NCBI RefSeq assembly: GCF_000763885.1
Contig: NZ_JRKO01000042.1
Coordinates: forward strand, 1-52,698
Source: Paracoccus versutus
GTDB lineage: Bacteria > Pseudomonadota > Alphaproteobacteria > Rhodobacterales > Rhodobacteraceae
Direction: 5' to 3'
DNA: 52,698 nt
Under the pieces are notes generated by a model. The model worked only from the letters and a program-made list of their open reading frames with translations. It was not told the origin of the DNA and did not search any database. Below are positions 30,432-38,022 of this stretch, piece after piece. The translations under genes were made by a program, and so were the position numbers. Position 1 is the first letter of the stretch, and every line of letters begins with the position of its first letter.

Positions 30432-31478
30432 ATGCGCGGGGCGCTGATCCTGGGCTCGGCCCGCTGCGGCTCGACGCTGGTGTCGCAGATCCTGAACGCG
30501 CATCCGGCCGTCCTGTCGGTTTCCGAGCTTTTCGCCGCCGCCGGGCATAACGCCTTTCGCCCGCGGCATCTGGACGGCGCGCGGTTCTGGGCGCATATGG
30601 CCCGGCCCTCGCGCGCCATGGCGCAGGTGGCGAACCCCGATGCCGCGCCCTCCGAGTTCCTTTACGGCCGCGTGCAGCACCCCGCGCATGACCCGTGGCA
30701 TTGCCCACCGATCCTGGCGGTCACGCTGCCGCATCTGAGCGAAAACCCCGATGCCCTGTTCGATGCGCTGGCCGGGCAGATGCGCGCGCGGGCCCCGGCC
30801 CCGCTGGCCGCGCATTACCGCGCGCTTTTCCAGGCGATGGCCTGGCAGATCGGCGGGCGCGAGATCTGGGTGGAACGGTCAGGCGGGTCGCTGGTGGCCG
30901 CGGCCACGCTGCGCGAGATGTTTCCCGATGCAGCGCTGGTGCTGCTGGCGCGCAACGGGCCGGACACGGCGCTGTCGATGCGCGACTATCCCGCCGCGCG
31001 GCTGGCGATCTGGTGCTGGCGCAGGCTCGGGCCGCTGGGCCTCGACCTGCTGCACCCGCGCCGGCATTTCGGGCGCGGCGCCCTATGGCCACTGGTCGCG
31101 GCGATCAGCGGGCCGTCCGGCGTCCGGCGCATCGTCGCCCGCCGTCCCGGCCTTGCCGAAACCGGGGCCTTCTGGTCGGCCCTGACCATCCGCGGCCTGC
31201 AAGGGCTGCGCGGCGCCCGGCCGATGATCCTGCGCCACGAGGATCTGTGCCGCGACCCCCGCACCTGGATCGAAAGGCTGGGCGCGCATCTGCAGGCCGG
31301 CACCCCCGCCGCATGGCTCGACCGGGCCGCCGCCATGCCGCAGCTGCGCCCGTCGCGCCTGGCCGCCCTTTCCCCTGCCGAGCGCGAGGCGCTGGAACGC
31401 GCCTGCGCCCCCGGCGAGGCGGCGCTTGCCGCCTTTTGCTCCGGCGCGGGTGCTGAAGCGGCTTCGCCCTCGTCCTAG
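30432..31478 (+). CDS. Sulfotransferase family protein
   Basis: The 348-residue protein begins with the PAPS-binding loop LILGSARCGSTLVSQIL, the 5'-phosphosulfate signature of sulfotransferases (residues about 5-21). An Arg-rich segment near residue 180 (LVLLARNGPDTALSMRDYP) and the later RHEDLCRDPRTW resemble the 3'-phosphate site and the conserved loop of this family. It would move a sulfo group from PAPS to a hydroxyl or amine acceptor. ATG 30432 is chosen because the PAPS loop should be near the N terminus; an in-frame GTG at 30387 overlapping tetR is possible. Its position behind tetR suggests it modifies the product of the divergent operon. The convergent spacer 31479-31576 holds only GC-rich dyads. 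Confidence 0.8.
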   Translation: MRGALILGSARCGSTLVSQILNAHPAVLSVSELFAAAGHNAFRPRHLDGARFWAHMARPSRAMAQVANPDAAPSEFLYGRVQHPAHDPWHCPPILAVTLPHLSENPDALFDALAGQMRARAPAPLAAHYRALFQAMAWQIGGREIWVERSGGSLVAAATLREMFPDAALVLLARNGPDTALSMRDYPAARLAIWCWRRLGPLGLDLLHPRRHFGRGALWPLVAAISGPSGVRRIVARRPGLAETGAFWSALTIRGLQGLRGARPMILRHEDLCRDPRTWIERLGAHLQAGTPAAWLDRAAAMPQLRPSRLAALSPAEREALERACAPGEAALAAFCSGAGAEAASPSS

Positions 31479-31576
31479 CCGGGAAAGCCAAGGGCGGCCG
31501 CCTTTGCGGCGGCAAGAATGGTTTGCCGCCTGTGGGCGCCTGCCCGGCATATTGGCAAGGCCGATGCTCGACCAGC

Positions 31577-32857
31577 CTAGGTTTGCGGCCCGTGCGGTGG
31601 CCGCCCCGTCACCTTCCGCCAATATTCATCGGCCCGCTTCTCGAAGGTCGCGGCGTCGCGGGCATCGCTTTGGTAAAGCGTGCCGGGCGGGATCGGGGAA
31701 TAGTCCTGCTCGACCCAGCCGCGCGGGTCGTCATGGGGCAGGACATAGCCGGTGTGGCCAAGCGCCTCGGCCCCCCTGTAATGCGCGTCGCGCAGGTGCA
31801 GCGGCACCGGGGCGGGCGGGGTCGAGGCGACCAGTTGCAGCGCCGCCATGATGCCGCGGCAGGCCGAGGCCGATTTCGGCGCCCGCGCCACATGCAGCGC
31901 GGCATGGGCCAGCACGATCTGCGCCTCGGGATAGCCGATCTTCTCGACCGCCTGAGCCGCGGCCACCGCCGTCTGCAGGGTGGTGTTGTCGGCCAGCCCG
32001 ACATCCTCGGACGCATGGATCATGATGCGCCGGGCGATGAAGCGCGGATCCTCGCCGCCATGGATCAGCCGCGCCAGCCAGTAAAGCGTCGCGTCCGGGT
32101 CCGAGCCGCGCATCGACTTGATGAAGGCCGAGACCACGTCGTAATGCGCATCGCCCGAGCGGTCGTGGTTGATCGGCGCTGCCGCATAGGCTTCCTCGAT
32201 CATCGCCTCCGTGACCGGCCTGTCATGGCCAAGCGCCAGGCTTTCCAGCGTGGTCAGCGCGCGCCGCGCATCGCCACCCGAGCGGCCGGCGACCAGGCGG
32301 ATCTGCTCGGGCGTCATCGCCACGCCGGGCAGGTGATCCAGCCCGCGCCGCACCACCTGTTCCATGTCCTCGATGGAGAGCGGCTCCAGCTTCAGGATGG
32401 TCGAGCGCGAGACCAGCGCCGGGGTCAGCACGTGATAGGGGTTGCCGGTGGTCGCGCCGATGAAATCGGCCGTGCCATCCTCGCAGATCGCCAGCAGGTC
32501 GTCGGTCTGGGTCGCGGAAAAGCGCTGCACCTCGTCGACGAAGATCAGCAGCGGGGTCATCCGCGCCTCGTCCGCCAGGCGGCGGATGTCGGCGACCCCG
32601 GCACGGGTGGCATTCAGCGGCCGGAAGCTCTTGCCCAGCATGGCACCCACCGCCCGCGCGATCGAGGTCTTGCCGATCCCCGGCGGCCCGTAGAGGATGA
32701 CGCTGCCCAGCGCCCCGGCCGCGATGCGGCGGCGCAGGATCGAGCCGGGCGCGGTCAGCGCCTGCTGCCCGATGACCTCGTCCAGCGTGGCCGGGCGCAG
32801 CGCCGCCGCCAGCGGCAGCCGGCCCTGGCGCGGGGCGGCGTCGAAAAGATCGCTCAT
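31577..32857 (-). CDS. rarA: Replication-associated recombination protein A (RarA/MgsA-type AAA ATPase)
   Basis: The 426-residue protein is a clamp-loader-like AAA+ ATPase acting at stalled replication forks. LRPATLDEVIGQQAL at residues 21-35 is the family start, Walker A is YGPPGIGKTSIARA, Walker B is LLIFVDEVQRF, and sensor 1 is IGATTGNP. The C-terminal DUF2075-like tetramerisation part includes DPDATLYWLARLIHGGEDPR and HASEDVGLAD. Length is normal for RarA. The ATG at 32857 has GGTGGA upstream; a longer in-frame start at 33016 is unlikely. Confidence 0.95.
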   Translation of the reverse strand: MSDLFDAAPRQGRLPLAAALRPATLDEVIGQQALTAPGSILRRRIAAGALGSVILYGPPGIGKTSIARAVGAMLGKSFRPLNATRAGVADIRRLADEARMTPLLIFVDEVQRFSATQTDDLLAICEDGTADFIGATTGNPYHVLTPALVSRSTILKLEPLSIEDMEQVVRRGLDHLPGVAMTPEQIRLVAGRSGGDARRALTTLESLALGHDRPVTEAMIEEAYAAAPINHDRSGDAHYDVVSAFIKSMRGSDPDATLYWLARLIHGGEDPRFIARRIMIHASEDVGLADNTTLQTAVAAAQAVEKIGYPEAQIVLAHAALHVARAPKSASACRGIMAALQLVASTPPAPVPLHLRDAHYRGAEALGHTGYVLPHDDPRGWVEQDYSPIPPGTLYQSDARDAATFEKRADEYWRKVTGRPPHGPQT

Positions 32858-33074
32858 GCGGATTCCACCATGTGCGTGTTTTGTTCCGGGTAACAGGAAG
32901 GCCAAGCGCTGGCAATGAAGCTTGCCCCTCGCCCTGCGGCTTCGGCCGAGGCCACCCTGGACCCGGCCGCGGACGATCCCGAGGGGAAAGCCCAGGGCCG
33001 CATGATCCGCAGACATCCTCGGCCCATTCCCGGCGCATGCGGGCCGAACGCCCGGAAAACCTGTCAGGCCCGGC

Positions 33075-33599
33075 TCAGCTTTCCTCGGTCAGGGCGGCCA
33101 CCCGATCGGCACCCTCCCTGCGCTGCTCGGCCCATATCTGCCGATGCTCGATGATCCGGCTCACCGTCAGGTGGCAGGCCTGGTCGGAGGCATGCAGCGG
33201 CCGCGCCGCCCGTATCTTCAACGAGGCCATCGCCCCGCCGGCCGGCAAGACCTGCCGCTTGTGGGCGGCGACAAAGCCGATGGGCCGGTTCTCAAGCAGG
33301 AATATCTCGAGCCAGGCGCCGTTATACGCATTCTCGAAGCCGATGACCGCGCGGTCGGCGCCAAGGGGATAGACCGCGATCGCGTCCCCCTGACCCGTCT
33401 GCGCCGCTGTCGTGGCAGGGACTAGCGCATCCGCGATCTCATAACGCCCGAGCAGCCAGCGCATGACCAGTTCCGGCTCGGCCCGCAGGGCGGCGGGCAG
33501 ATCCTCGGCCCTGCCCGACCGGAACGCGGGAAGCAGCGCGGTGTCGAGGCAACGCCATTGGCCGGTCGCCTCGCAATGGAATGTCAGCAGAAAACGCAT
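33075..33599 (-). CDS. Hypothetical protein
   Basis: I do not recognise a family for this 174-residue protein. It begins MRFLLTFHCEATGQWRCLDT, is of mixed alpha/beta composition, has no signal peptide or membrane helix, and shows a central segment ADRAVIGFENAYNGAWLEIF that looks like paired strands. An AAAGGG lies ten bases before the ATG at 33599; an ATG three codons upstream (33608) is too close to it. It is divergent from the aadA-like gene. Codon usage is as in its neighbours, so it is probably a real gene. Confidence 0.6.
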   Translation of the reverse strand: MRFLLTFHCEATGQWRCLDTALLPAFRSGRAEDLPAALRAEPELVMRWLLGRYEIADALVPATTAAQTGQGDAIAVYPLGADRAVIGFENAYNGAWLEIFLLENRPIGFVAAHKRQVLPAGGAMASLKIRAARPLHASDQACHLTVSRIIEHRQIWAEQRREGADRVAALTEES

Positions 33600-33843
33600 C
33601 GTCAGCATGCCCTTTGTTCTGTTTTCGCTGCCGGCGGGTCACGGGCAGGACTTAGGCACGGGGACCGGCGCCCGCAAGGGGGCGGCCGCGCCGTTGCGAC
33701 ATCCTGCCCGAAATCGGGTCGGACAGCGGCGGCGGATGCGGCACCCGGCGACGAACACGTCGGACAAGGCGGCCGACGATAGCGCGACGGGGGGACAAGC
33801 GGCTTTCCCCGTGATAGTCACGCCTTTCAAGGAGCAAGGCGGA

Positions 33844-34623
33844 ATGCGGGACAGCACAGCGGAAAGCCCCGACCAGATCCCGGCGGTCATGGCCGCGCTG
33901 AAGGAGGTGTGCGGAGAGGCGGTGCTGGCGCTTTACCTGCACGGATCGGCGGTGTCGGGCGGGCTTCGCCCGCAAAGCGACATCGACCTGCTCGCCATCG
34001 TCGCCCAGGGCCTGGCCGGGGATCGGCGGGCCAGGCTGCTGGCGGCCCTGCTGCGGATTTCCGCCCGCCATCCCGCCAGGCCCGGCGGGCCGCGTTGCAT
34101 CGAGCTTCTGGTGGTCCGCGCCCCGGACCTTGCCCATGGCTTTCCGGCCAGGGCCGAGTTCCTTTATGGCGAATGGCTGCGGGGGGATTTCGAGGCGGGC
34201 GAAAGCCCCCTGCCCAGCCGCGATCCCGAATACACGCTGCTGCTGGCGCAGGCGCAACGGCAGGCCAGGCCGCTTTTCGGCCCGCCCGCAGCCGAAATGC
34301 TGCCCGAAATCTCCCTGGGCCATATCCGCCGGGCCATGCGCGATGCGCTGCCGGCGCTGCTGGCGGGACTGCCGGGGGACGGGCGCAACGTGCTGCTGAC
34401 GCTGGCCCGCATGTGGCACACCGCCAGCACCGGGGCCTTCGTCGCCAAGGACGCGGCCGCGGCATGGGCGATGCCGCAGATCCCCGACCCGCAGGATGCC
34501 GCGGTGCTGGATCATGCCCGGCGGGCCTATCTGGGCGAGGCCGCGGAGGAATGCCGCCTTCGCGGCAACGAAGCGCGGCGGCTGGCGCAGCATCTGCGGG
34601 ATCGCATCCTCGCATTGCTGTGA
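33844..34623 (+). CDS. AadA-like aminoglycoside (3'')(9) nucleotidyltransferase
   Basis: The 259-residue protein is similar along its whole length to AadA adenylyltransferases (about 260 residues), which inactivate streptomycin and spectinomycin with ATP. The catalytic pattern is complete: LHGSAVSGGL with Gly34-Ser35, SDIDLL with Asp46 and Asp48, and Glu87 in CIELLVV. The C-terminal helical domain includes GRNVLLTLARMW and KDAAAAWAM, where AadA has its substrate-binding Trp and Asp. The start at 33844 is supported by AAGGAG upstream. There is no integron attC site, integrase or insertion sequence next to it, so it looks like a resident chromosomal gene. Native substrate or actual resistance is untested. 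Confidence 0.85.
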   Translation: MRDSTAESPDQIPAVMAALKEVCGEAVLALYLHGSAVSGGLRPQSDIDLLAIVAQGLAGDRRARLLAALLRISARHPARPGGPRCIELLVVRAPDLAHGFPARAEFLYGEWLRGDFEAGESPLPSRDPEYTLLLAQAQRQARPLFGPPAAEMLPEISLGHIRRAMRDALPALLAGLPGDGRNVLLTLARMWHTASTGAFVAKDAAAAWAMPQIPDPQDAAVLDHARRAYLGEAAEECRLRGNEARRLAQHLRDRILALL

Positions 34624-34743
34624 TCGCGGGCGACCCGTCCCGCGGCCCCCGAGATGCGGCCTTGCCCGGTTTCGGGGTTGACCGGCGGCCTCGGCCGCGG
34701 AAATCCTGCGCGGGTGAACCAGTCGCCGCTTGCAGGAATCCCC

Positions 34744-35439
34744 ATGACCAATTGCCGCCCCATCTTGCTGTCGGACGATCACGTCGCCCGCGTCGCCTCG
34801 GCCCAGGGGCCGCTGCACGATCCGCGCTGGCGCATGCTCGAGGATGCCGATCTGGACCTGCTGGCCGACCGGCTTACGCAGGACCGGCCGCGGCCGATCC
34901 CGGTCTTTGCCTATGGCTCGCTGATCTGGAACCCCGGCTTTGCCGTCGGCGCCCGGCGCCGCGCCACCGCCATCGGCTGGCATCGCCGCTTCTCGATCTC
35001 GCTCGAGCATTTCCGCGGCACGCCCGAGCGGCCGGGGCTGATGCTGGCGCTGGCCTCGGGCGGCAGTTGCGAGGGGCTGGTCCTCGACATCGCCCAGGGG
35101 ACCGAGGCGCAGTCGCTGCGCGCCATCCTGCGGCGCGAGCTTGTCGCCCATGAACTCTCGGCCAACGCCTGCTGGATCGAGGTCGAGACCGCCCGCGGCC
35201 GGGAAGAGGCGCTGACCTTCTATGCCGACCCGATCGGCACCCAGCTTGCCGAACTGACGGTCGAGGATCAGGCGCGGCGGCTGGCCCGCGCATCGGGGGC
35301 CGCGGGATCGGGCGCGGAATACCTGCTGCGCACCGTCCGCGGGCTGGCGGAACACGGCATCCATGACGACTATATCTGGACGCTCCAGCAGCTCGTGGCC
35401 GAAGAGATCGAGGCCGGGGCGGATGGCGCGGACGAATGA
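34744..35439 (+). CDS. chaC: ChaC-type gamma-glutamylcyclotransferase
   Basis: The 231-residue protein matches the ChaC family, which cleaves glutathione to 5-oxoproline and Cys-Gly. The substrate-binding motif VFAYGSLIWNPG is near residue 57, followed by RRFSISLEHFRGTPERPG. The catalytic glutamate lies in the region RRELVAHELS. YLLRTVRGLAEHGIHDDYIW at the C terminus is also a family signature. It uses the ATG at 34744, which has GCAGGAA in front. The upstream in-frame start at 34654 would add a non-conserved, low-complexity leader. Confidence 0.92.
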   Translation: MTNCRPILLSDDHVARVASAQGPLHDPRWRMLEDADLDLLADRLTQDRPRPIPVFAYGSLIWNPGFAVGARRRATAIGWHRRFSISLEHFRGTPERPGLMLALASGGSCEGLVLDIAQGTEAQSLRAILRRELVAHELSANACWIEVETARGREEALTFYADPIGTQLAELTVEDQARRLARASGAAGSGAEYLLRTVRGLAEHGIHDDYIWTLQQLVAEEIEAGADGADE

Positions 35440-35484
35440 CCGCCGGGCGCTGGCGGCGAACCCGCGCGCGACGGGCGGCCGCGG

Positions 35485-35934
35485 TCAGCGCAGCAGCCGC
35501 CGCTGGAACGCCGGGTCCGGCAAGGCGCACATGTCCGCCCTGCCGAACAGGCGATAGCGGTTGCGCGCAAAGCGCCGATAAAGCCAGTTGCGCAGCCCGC
35601 GCGGCAGGATCCGCAGCGGCGCGGCCAGCCTGCCGGGCCCGCCAAGCCGCCGCCCGGCATAGAGGACCGCATCGCAATCGGCATGGGCGATGCCGTCCTC
35701 GATGAAAAGCCAGCTTGCGGGGTCTTCTGCCTCCAGCCCGTAATGGCGCAGGAGCGCCGCGCCAAGCGGGGTCTGGACCGGGCATATCCGCACCCTGCCC
35801 GAACGATCGAGCCGGTGGATCATCCGCGCGCCCCAGCTGCAAAGCGCGCATTCCGCATCCATCACGGCCAGGGGCGCGGAATCGTCGAAACGCGGCACCA
35901 AGGGATCGTCGCGAAAGGAATAGGGCGCGGTCAT
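35485..35934 (-). CDS. DCC-family (DUF393) thiol-disulfide oxidoreductase-like protein
   Basis: The 149-residue protein carries the DxxCxxC motif of the DCC family in MDAECALCSWGARMIHRLD (around residues 25-43), followed by a helical part with RNWLYRRFARNRYRLFGR near the C terminus, as usual for DUF393. These proteins are predicted thioredoxin-like oxidoreductases of unknown partner. It is convergent with chaC, 45 bases apart. A start further upstream (36045) is unlikely because the added residues run into a minus-strand terminator region. Confidence 0.87.
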   Translation of the reverse strand: MTAPYSFRDDPLVPRFDDSAPLAVMDAECALCSWGARMIHRLDRSGRVRICPVQTPLGAALLRHYGLEAEDPASWLFIEDGIAHADCDAVLYAGRRLGGPGRLAAPLRILPRGLRNWLYRRFARNRYRLFGRADMCALPDPAFQRRLLR

Positions 35935-36048
35935 GCCGCCAGCATCGGCCAGGGACGGCGGCCGGGCAAGCCTCTTCGTGCCTGCCGGTCGTCCAGCCGC
36001 GGAGGGATGCCCAGGGGGCCGGGCCATGGCCCTGCCGGCGGGCATGAA

Positions 36049-36073
36049 AAAACCCCGCGGTAAAGCGGGGTTC
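36049..36073 (-). terminator. Intrinsic terminator of the DUF1127 gene
   Basis: Read on the minus strand, ACCCCGC-tttacc-GCGGGGT forms a 7-bp or longer stem followed by TTTTTC. It lies 20 bases past the stop of the DUF1127 gene on the same strand, a textbook intrinsic terminator. Confidence 0.85.
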
Positions 36074-36093
36074 GTTCATCGATGGCGATGGCC

Positions 36094-36288
36094 TCAGGCG
36101 CCGCGGGCGATCCGCTCGATATCGCCGCGGGTCAGGCCGATATCGTTCAGTTCGCGGTCGGTCAGCCGGGCCAGTTCGCGGCGGGTGATGCGGGCGTTGT
36201 TCCAGGCGGCGATCATTGCGGTCGCGCGGGCAAAGACCTGGCCCAGGCCACCGGCAGCATGGTTATGGCTCATTTCGACAGCGGACAT
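36094..36288 (-). CDS. DUF1127 small protein
   Basis: The 64-residue protein ends in the DUF1127 motif: ITRRELARLTDRELNDIGLT followed by RGDIERIARG. In Rhodobacter and Agrobacterium, small arginine-rich DUF1127 proteins bind RNA and affect sRNA maturation and stress responses; transfer of that role to this gene is inference. AAAGGTG precedes the ATG at 36288, which is preferred to the ATG 16 codons upstream. The plus-strand sequence ATATAGG (36342-36348), CCTATAT on the gene's strand, resembles an RpoH-type -10 element of the kind seen before stress-induced DUF1127 genes, but its -35 is poor. Confidence 0.88.
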   Translation of the reverse strand: MSAVEMSHNHAAGGLGQVFARATAMIAAWNNARITRRELARLTDRELNDIGLTRGDIERIARGA

Positions 36289-36494
36289 CTCGGCACCTTT
36301 TTCATCTTGCCCATCCAGCGGGCATGTTGCGGACAAGGCGGATATAGGCTGGGCAAATCGCGGAAAGTAGCCGTGATCCCGGCAAAGCCGCTATGCATTC
36401 TGCGCCGCAGCATAAGCACCCAGCGCAGGGCCATGACCCCTGCCGAAGGCGCGACCCCGCCGCAGCCCAAGCCGCAACCAGATCGCGGATGGCG

Positions 36495-37421
36495 CTACTG
36501 CGACGCGCCCTTCAGCCTGGCCGCGAAGAACGGCGCCAGCACCGAGATCGCCTCATCGACGTATTCCCGGCCGTCATAGAGATCCATGTGGTTGGCGCCC
36601 TCGACCACGTGGAAGGCCTTGTCGGCGCTGGCGGCGCGGTCGAAAAGATCCTCGCTCATCCATTTGCTGCCGGCCTTGCTGCCCGCCACGATCTGCATCG
36701 GCTGGGTCAGGTAGATGTCGGTCATGTGATAGGCGTCATAGGTGATGATCTGGTTCAGGCTGCGTAGGGTGGCGAAGCCCGGCGCGGTCGGGCATTGCGC
36801 GCGCGGGGTGTGATAGTATTCCCAGGCCTGGCGCAGTTCCTCGTTCGGCGCATCCGCTTCCTTCAGGGGCGCCAGCGGCATCGTGGCGCTGCCGCCCGCG
36901 GCGTCCGAGGTCCGGGCGTTCGAGCCCGCCTCGATCAGCGGCAGCGCGTCGCTGGATCGGACGTCGTTGTCCCAGCCGTTGCGGAACATCGCGCCGATAT
37001 TGACCGCGCCGACCGTGCCGATCGCCTTGATGCGGCGGTCCTGGATCGCGGCATTGGCGGTATAGCCCGCGCCCGCGCAGATCCCCGTCGCGCCGATCCG
37101 CGCCCGGTCCACATAGGGCAGAGTCACCAGGTAGTCGATGACGGCGCTGATGTCCTCAGTGCGGATATGCGGGTTTTCCAGCTGGCGCGGGGTGCCGCCG
37201 CTTTCGCCCTGGTAACTGGCGTCATAGGCGATGGCGATGAAGCCTTGCTCGGCCAGCCGGGCGGCATAGGTGCCCGCCGCCTGCTCCTTCACCCCGCCGC
37301 CGGGATGCGACACGACGATGGCAGGCCATGTCCTGGCCGCGTCGAAGCCTTGGGGAAGGTGGACGACCGCCGCCATGGTGATCGCCGGGTTGTTGCTGTT
37401 GGTGAAGCTGATCCTGGTCAT
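36495..37421 (-). CDS. Alpha/beta hydrolase (dienelactone-hydrolase-like)
   Basis: The 308-residue protein has an alpha/beta-hydrolase core: PAIVVSHPGGGVKEQAAGTY (oxyanion region), GFIAIAYDASYQGESGG, a nucleophile-elbow-like IGATGICAGAGYTANAA with Cys in the nucleophile position, and the histidine in VVEGANHMDLYDG. The Cys nucleophile (GICAGAG) is as in dienelactone hydrolases. Substrate unknown. GAAAGGAACC precedes the ATG. Immediately upstream lies the broken LysR gene, which would normally be its divergent regulator; only a few bases separate the two, so the usual divergent promoter region is missing. Confidence 0.85.
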   Translation of the reverse strand: MTRISFTNSNNPAITMAAVVHLPQGFDAARTWPAIVVSHPGGGVKEQAAGTYAARLAEQGFIAIAYDASYQGESGGTPRQLENPHIRTEDISAVIDYLVTLPYVDRARIGATGICAGAGYTANAAIQDRRIKAIGTVGAVNIGAMFRNGWDNDVRSSDALPLIEAGSNARTSDAAGGSATMPLAPLKEADAPNEELRQAWEYYHTPRAQCPTAPGFATLRSLNQIITYDAYHMTDIYLTQPMQIVAGSKAGSKWMSEDLFDRAASADKAFHVVEGANHMDLYDGREYVDEAISVLAPFFAARLKGASQ

Positions 37422-37949
37422 TGTCCGGTTCCTTTCGCGGTCGAGATCACCCTCGATTACGGCCTGGCCGATGTGGTGGCGGATCGCTTCGACGCAGGCG
37501 TCCGGCTGGGCGGCGAGATCGCCAGGGACATGATCGCGGTGCGGATCGGGCCGGACATTCCCATGGCCATCGTAGGGTCGCCCGACTACTTTCGCCAGCA
37601 CGCGCCCCCGACCGCTGCGGCGCAGCTGGTGGACCACCGGGCGATCAACCTGCGGCTGCCGACCAGCGGCCCGCTGAACGGCTGGCGGCGGCCGGGAAAC
37701 CCGCGTCCGGGTCGAGGGCCCGCTGGTCCTGACCAGCATCGACCTGATCCGCGATGCGGCATTGGACGGCCACGGCCTGGCCTATCTGCCGCTGGACCAG
37801 TCCGGCAGGATCTGGACGACGGCCGCCTGCGGCGCGTCCTGGCCCGGCTGACGCCCGACCTGCCGGGCTATCACCTGTATTATCCCCACCGCCACCATGC
37901 CTCGTCGGCCTTCACCCTGCTGGTCGAAACCCTGCGCTGGCGCGGGTGA
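37422..37949 (+). pseudogene. LysR-family regulator, 5'-truncated and frameshifted
   Basis: The segment encodes only the C-terminal effector domain of a LysR regulator. It reads well at first (VEITLDYGLADVVADRFDAG, IAVRIGPDIPMAIVGSPDYF, AINLRLPTSG), shifts frame near 37686-37695 (then VRVEGPLVLTSIDLIRDAAL and GHGLAYLPLDQ), and shifts back near 37800 (RQDLDDGRLRRVLARL, PGYHLYYPHRHHASSAF). The DNA-binding half, about 150 residues, is absent. It is therefore a dead gene. LysR proteins of this type are usually divergent from an adjacent oxidoreductase or hydrolase gene, as here. Confidence 0.85.
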
Positions 37950-38022
37950 TGGCGTATCGACGCCCCGAAAGCCGCACGCCGGACGATCCGGGCCCATGCC
38001 GTTGCCACAGGCAGCAGGCCCG

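Noticed and set aside
33463..33843. N-terminal extension of the AadA-like protein
   Set aside because: The frame is open upstream, but the extension runs into the divergent hypothetical gene, and the ribosome site and family length both point to 33844.
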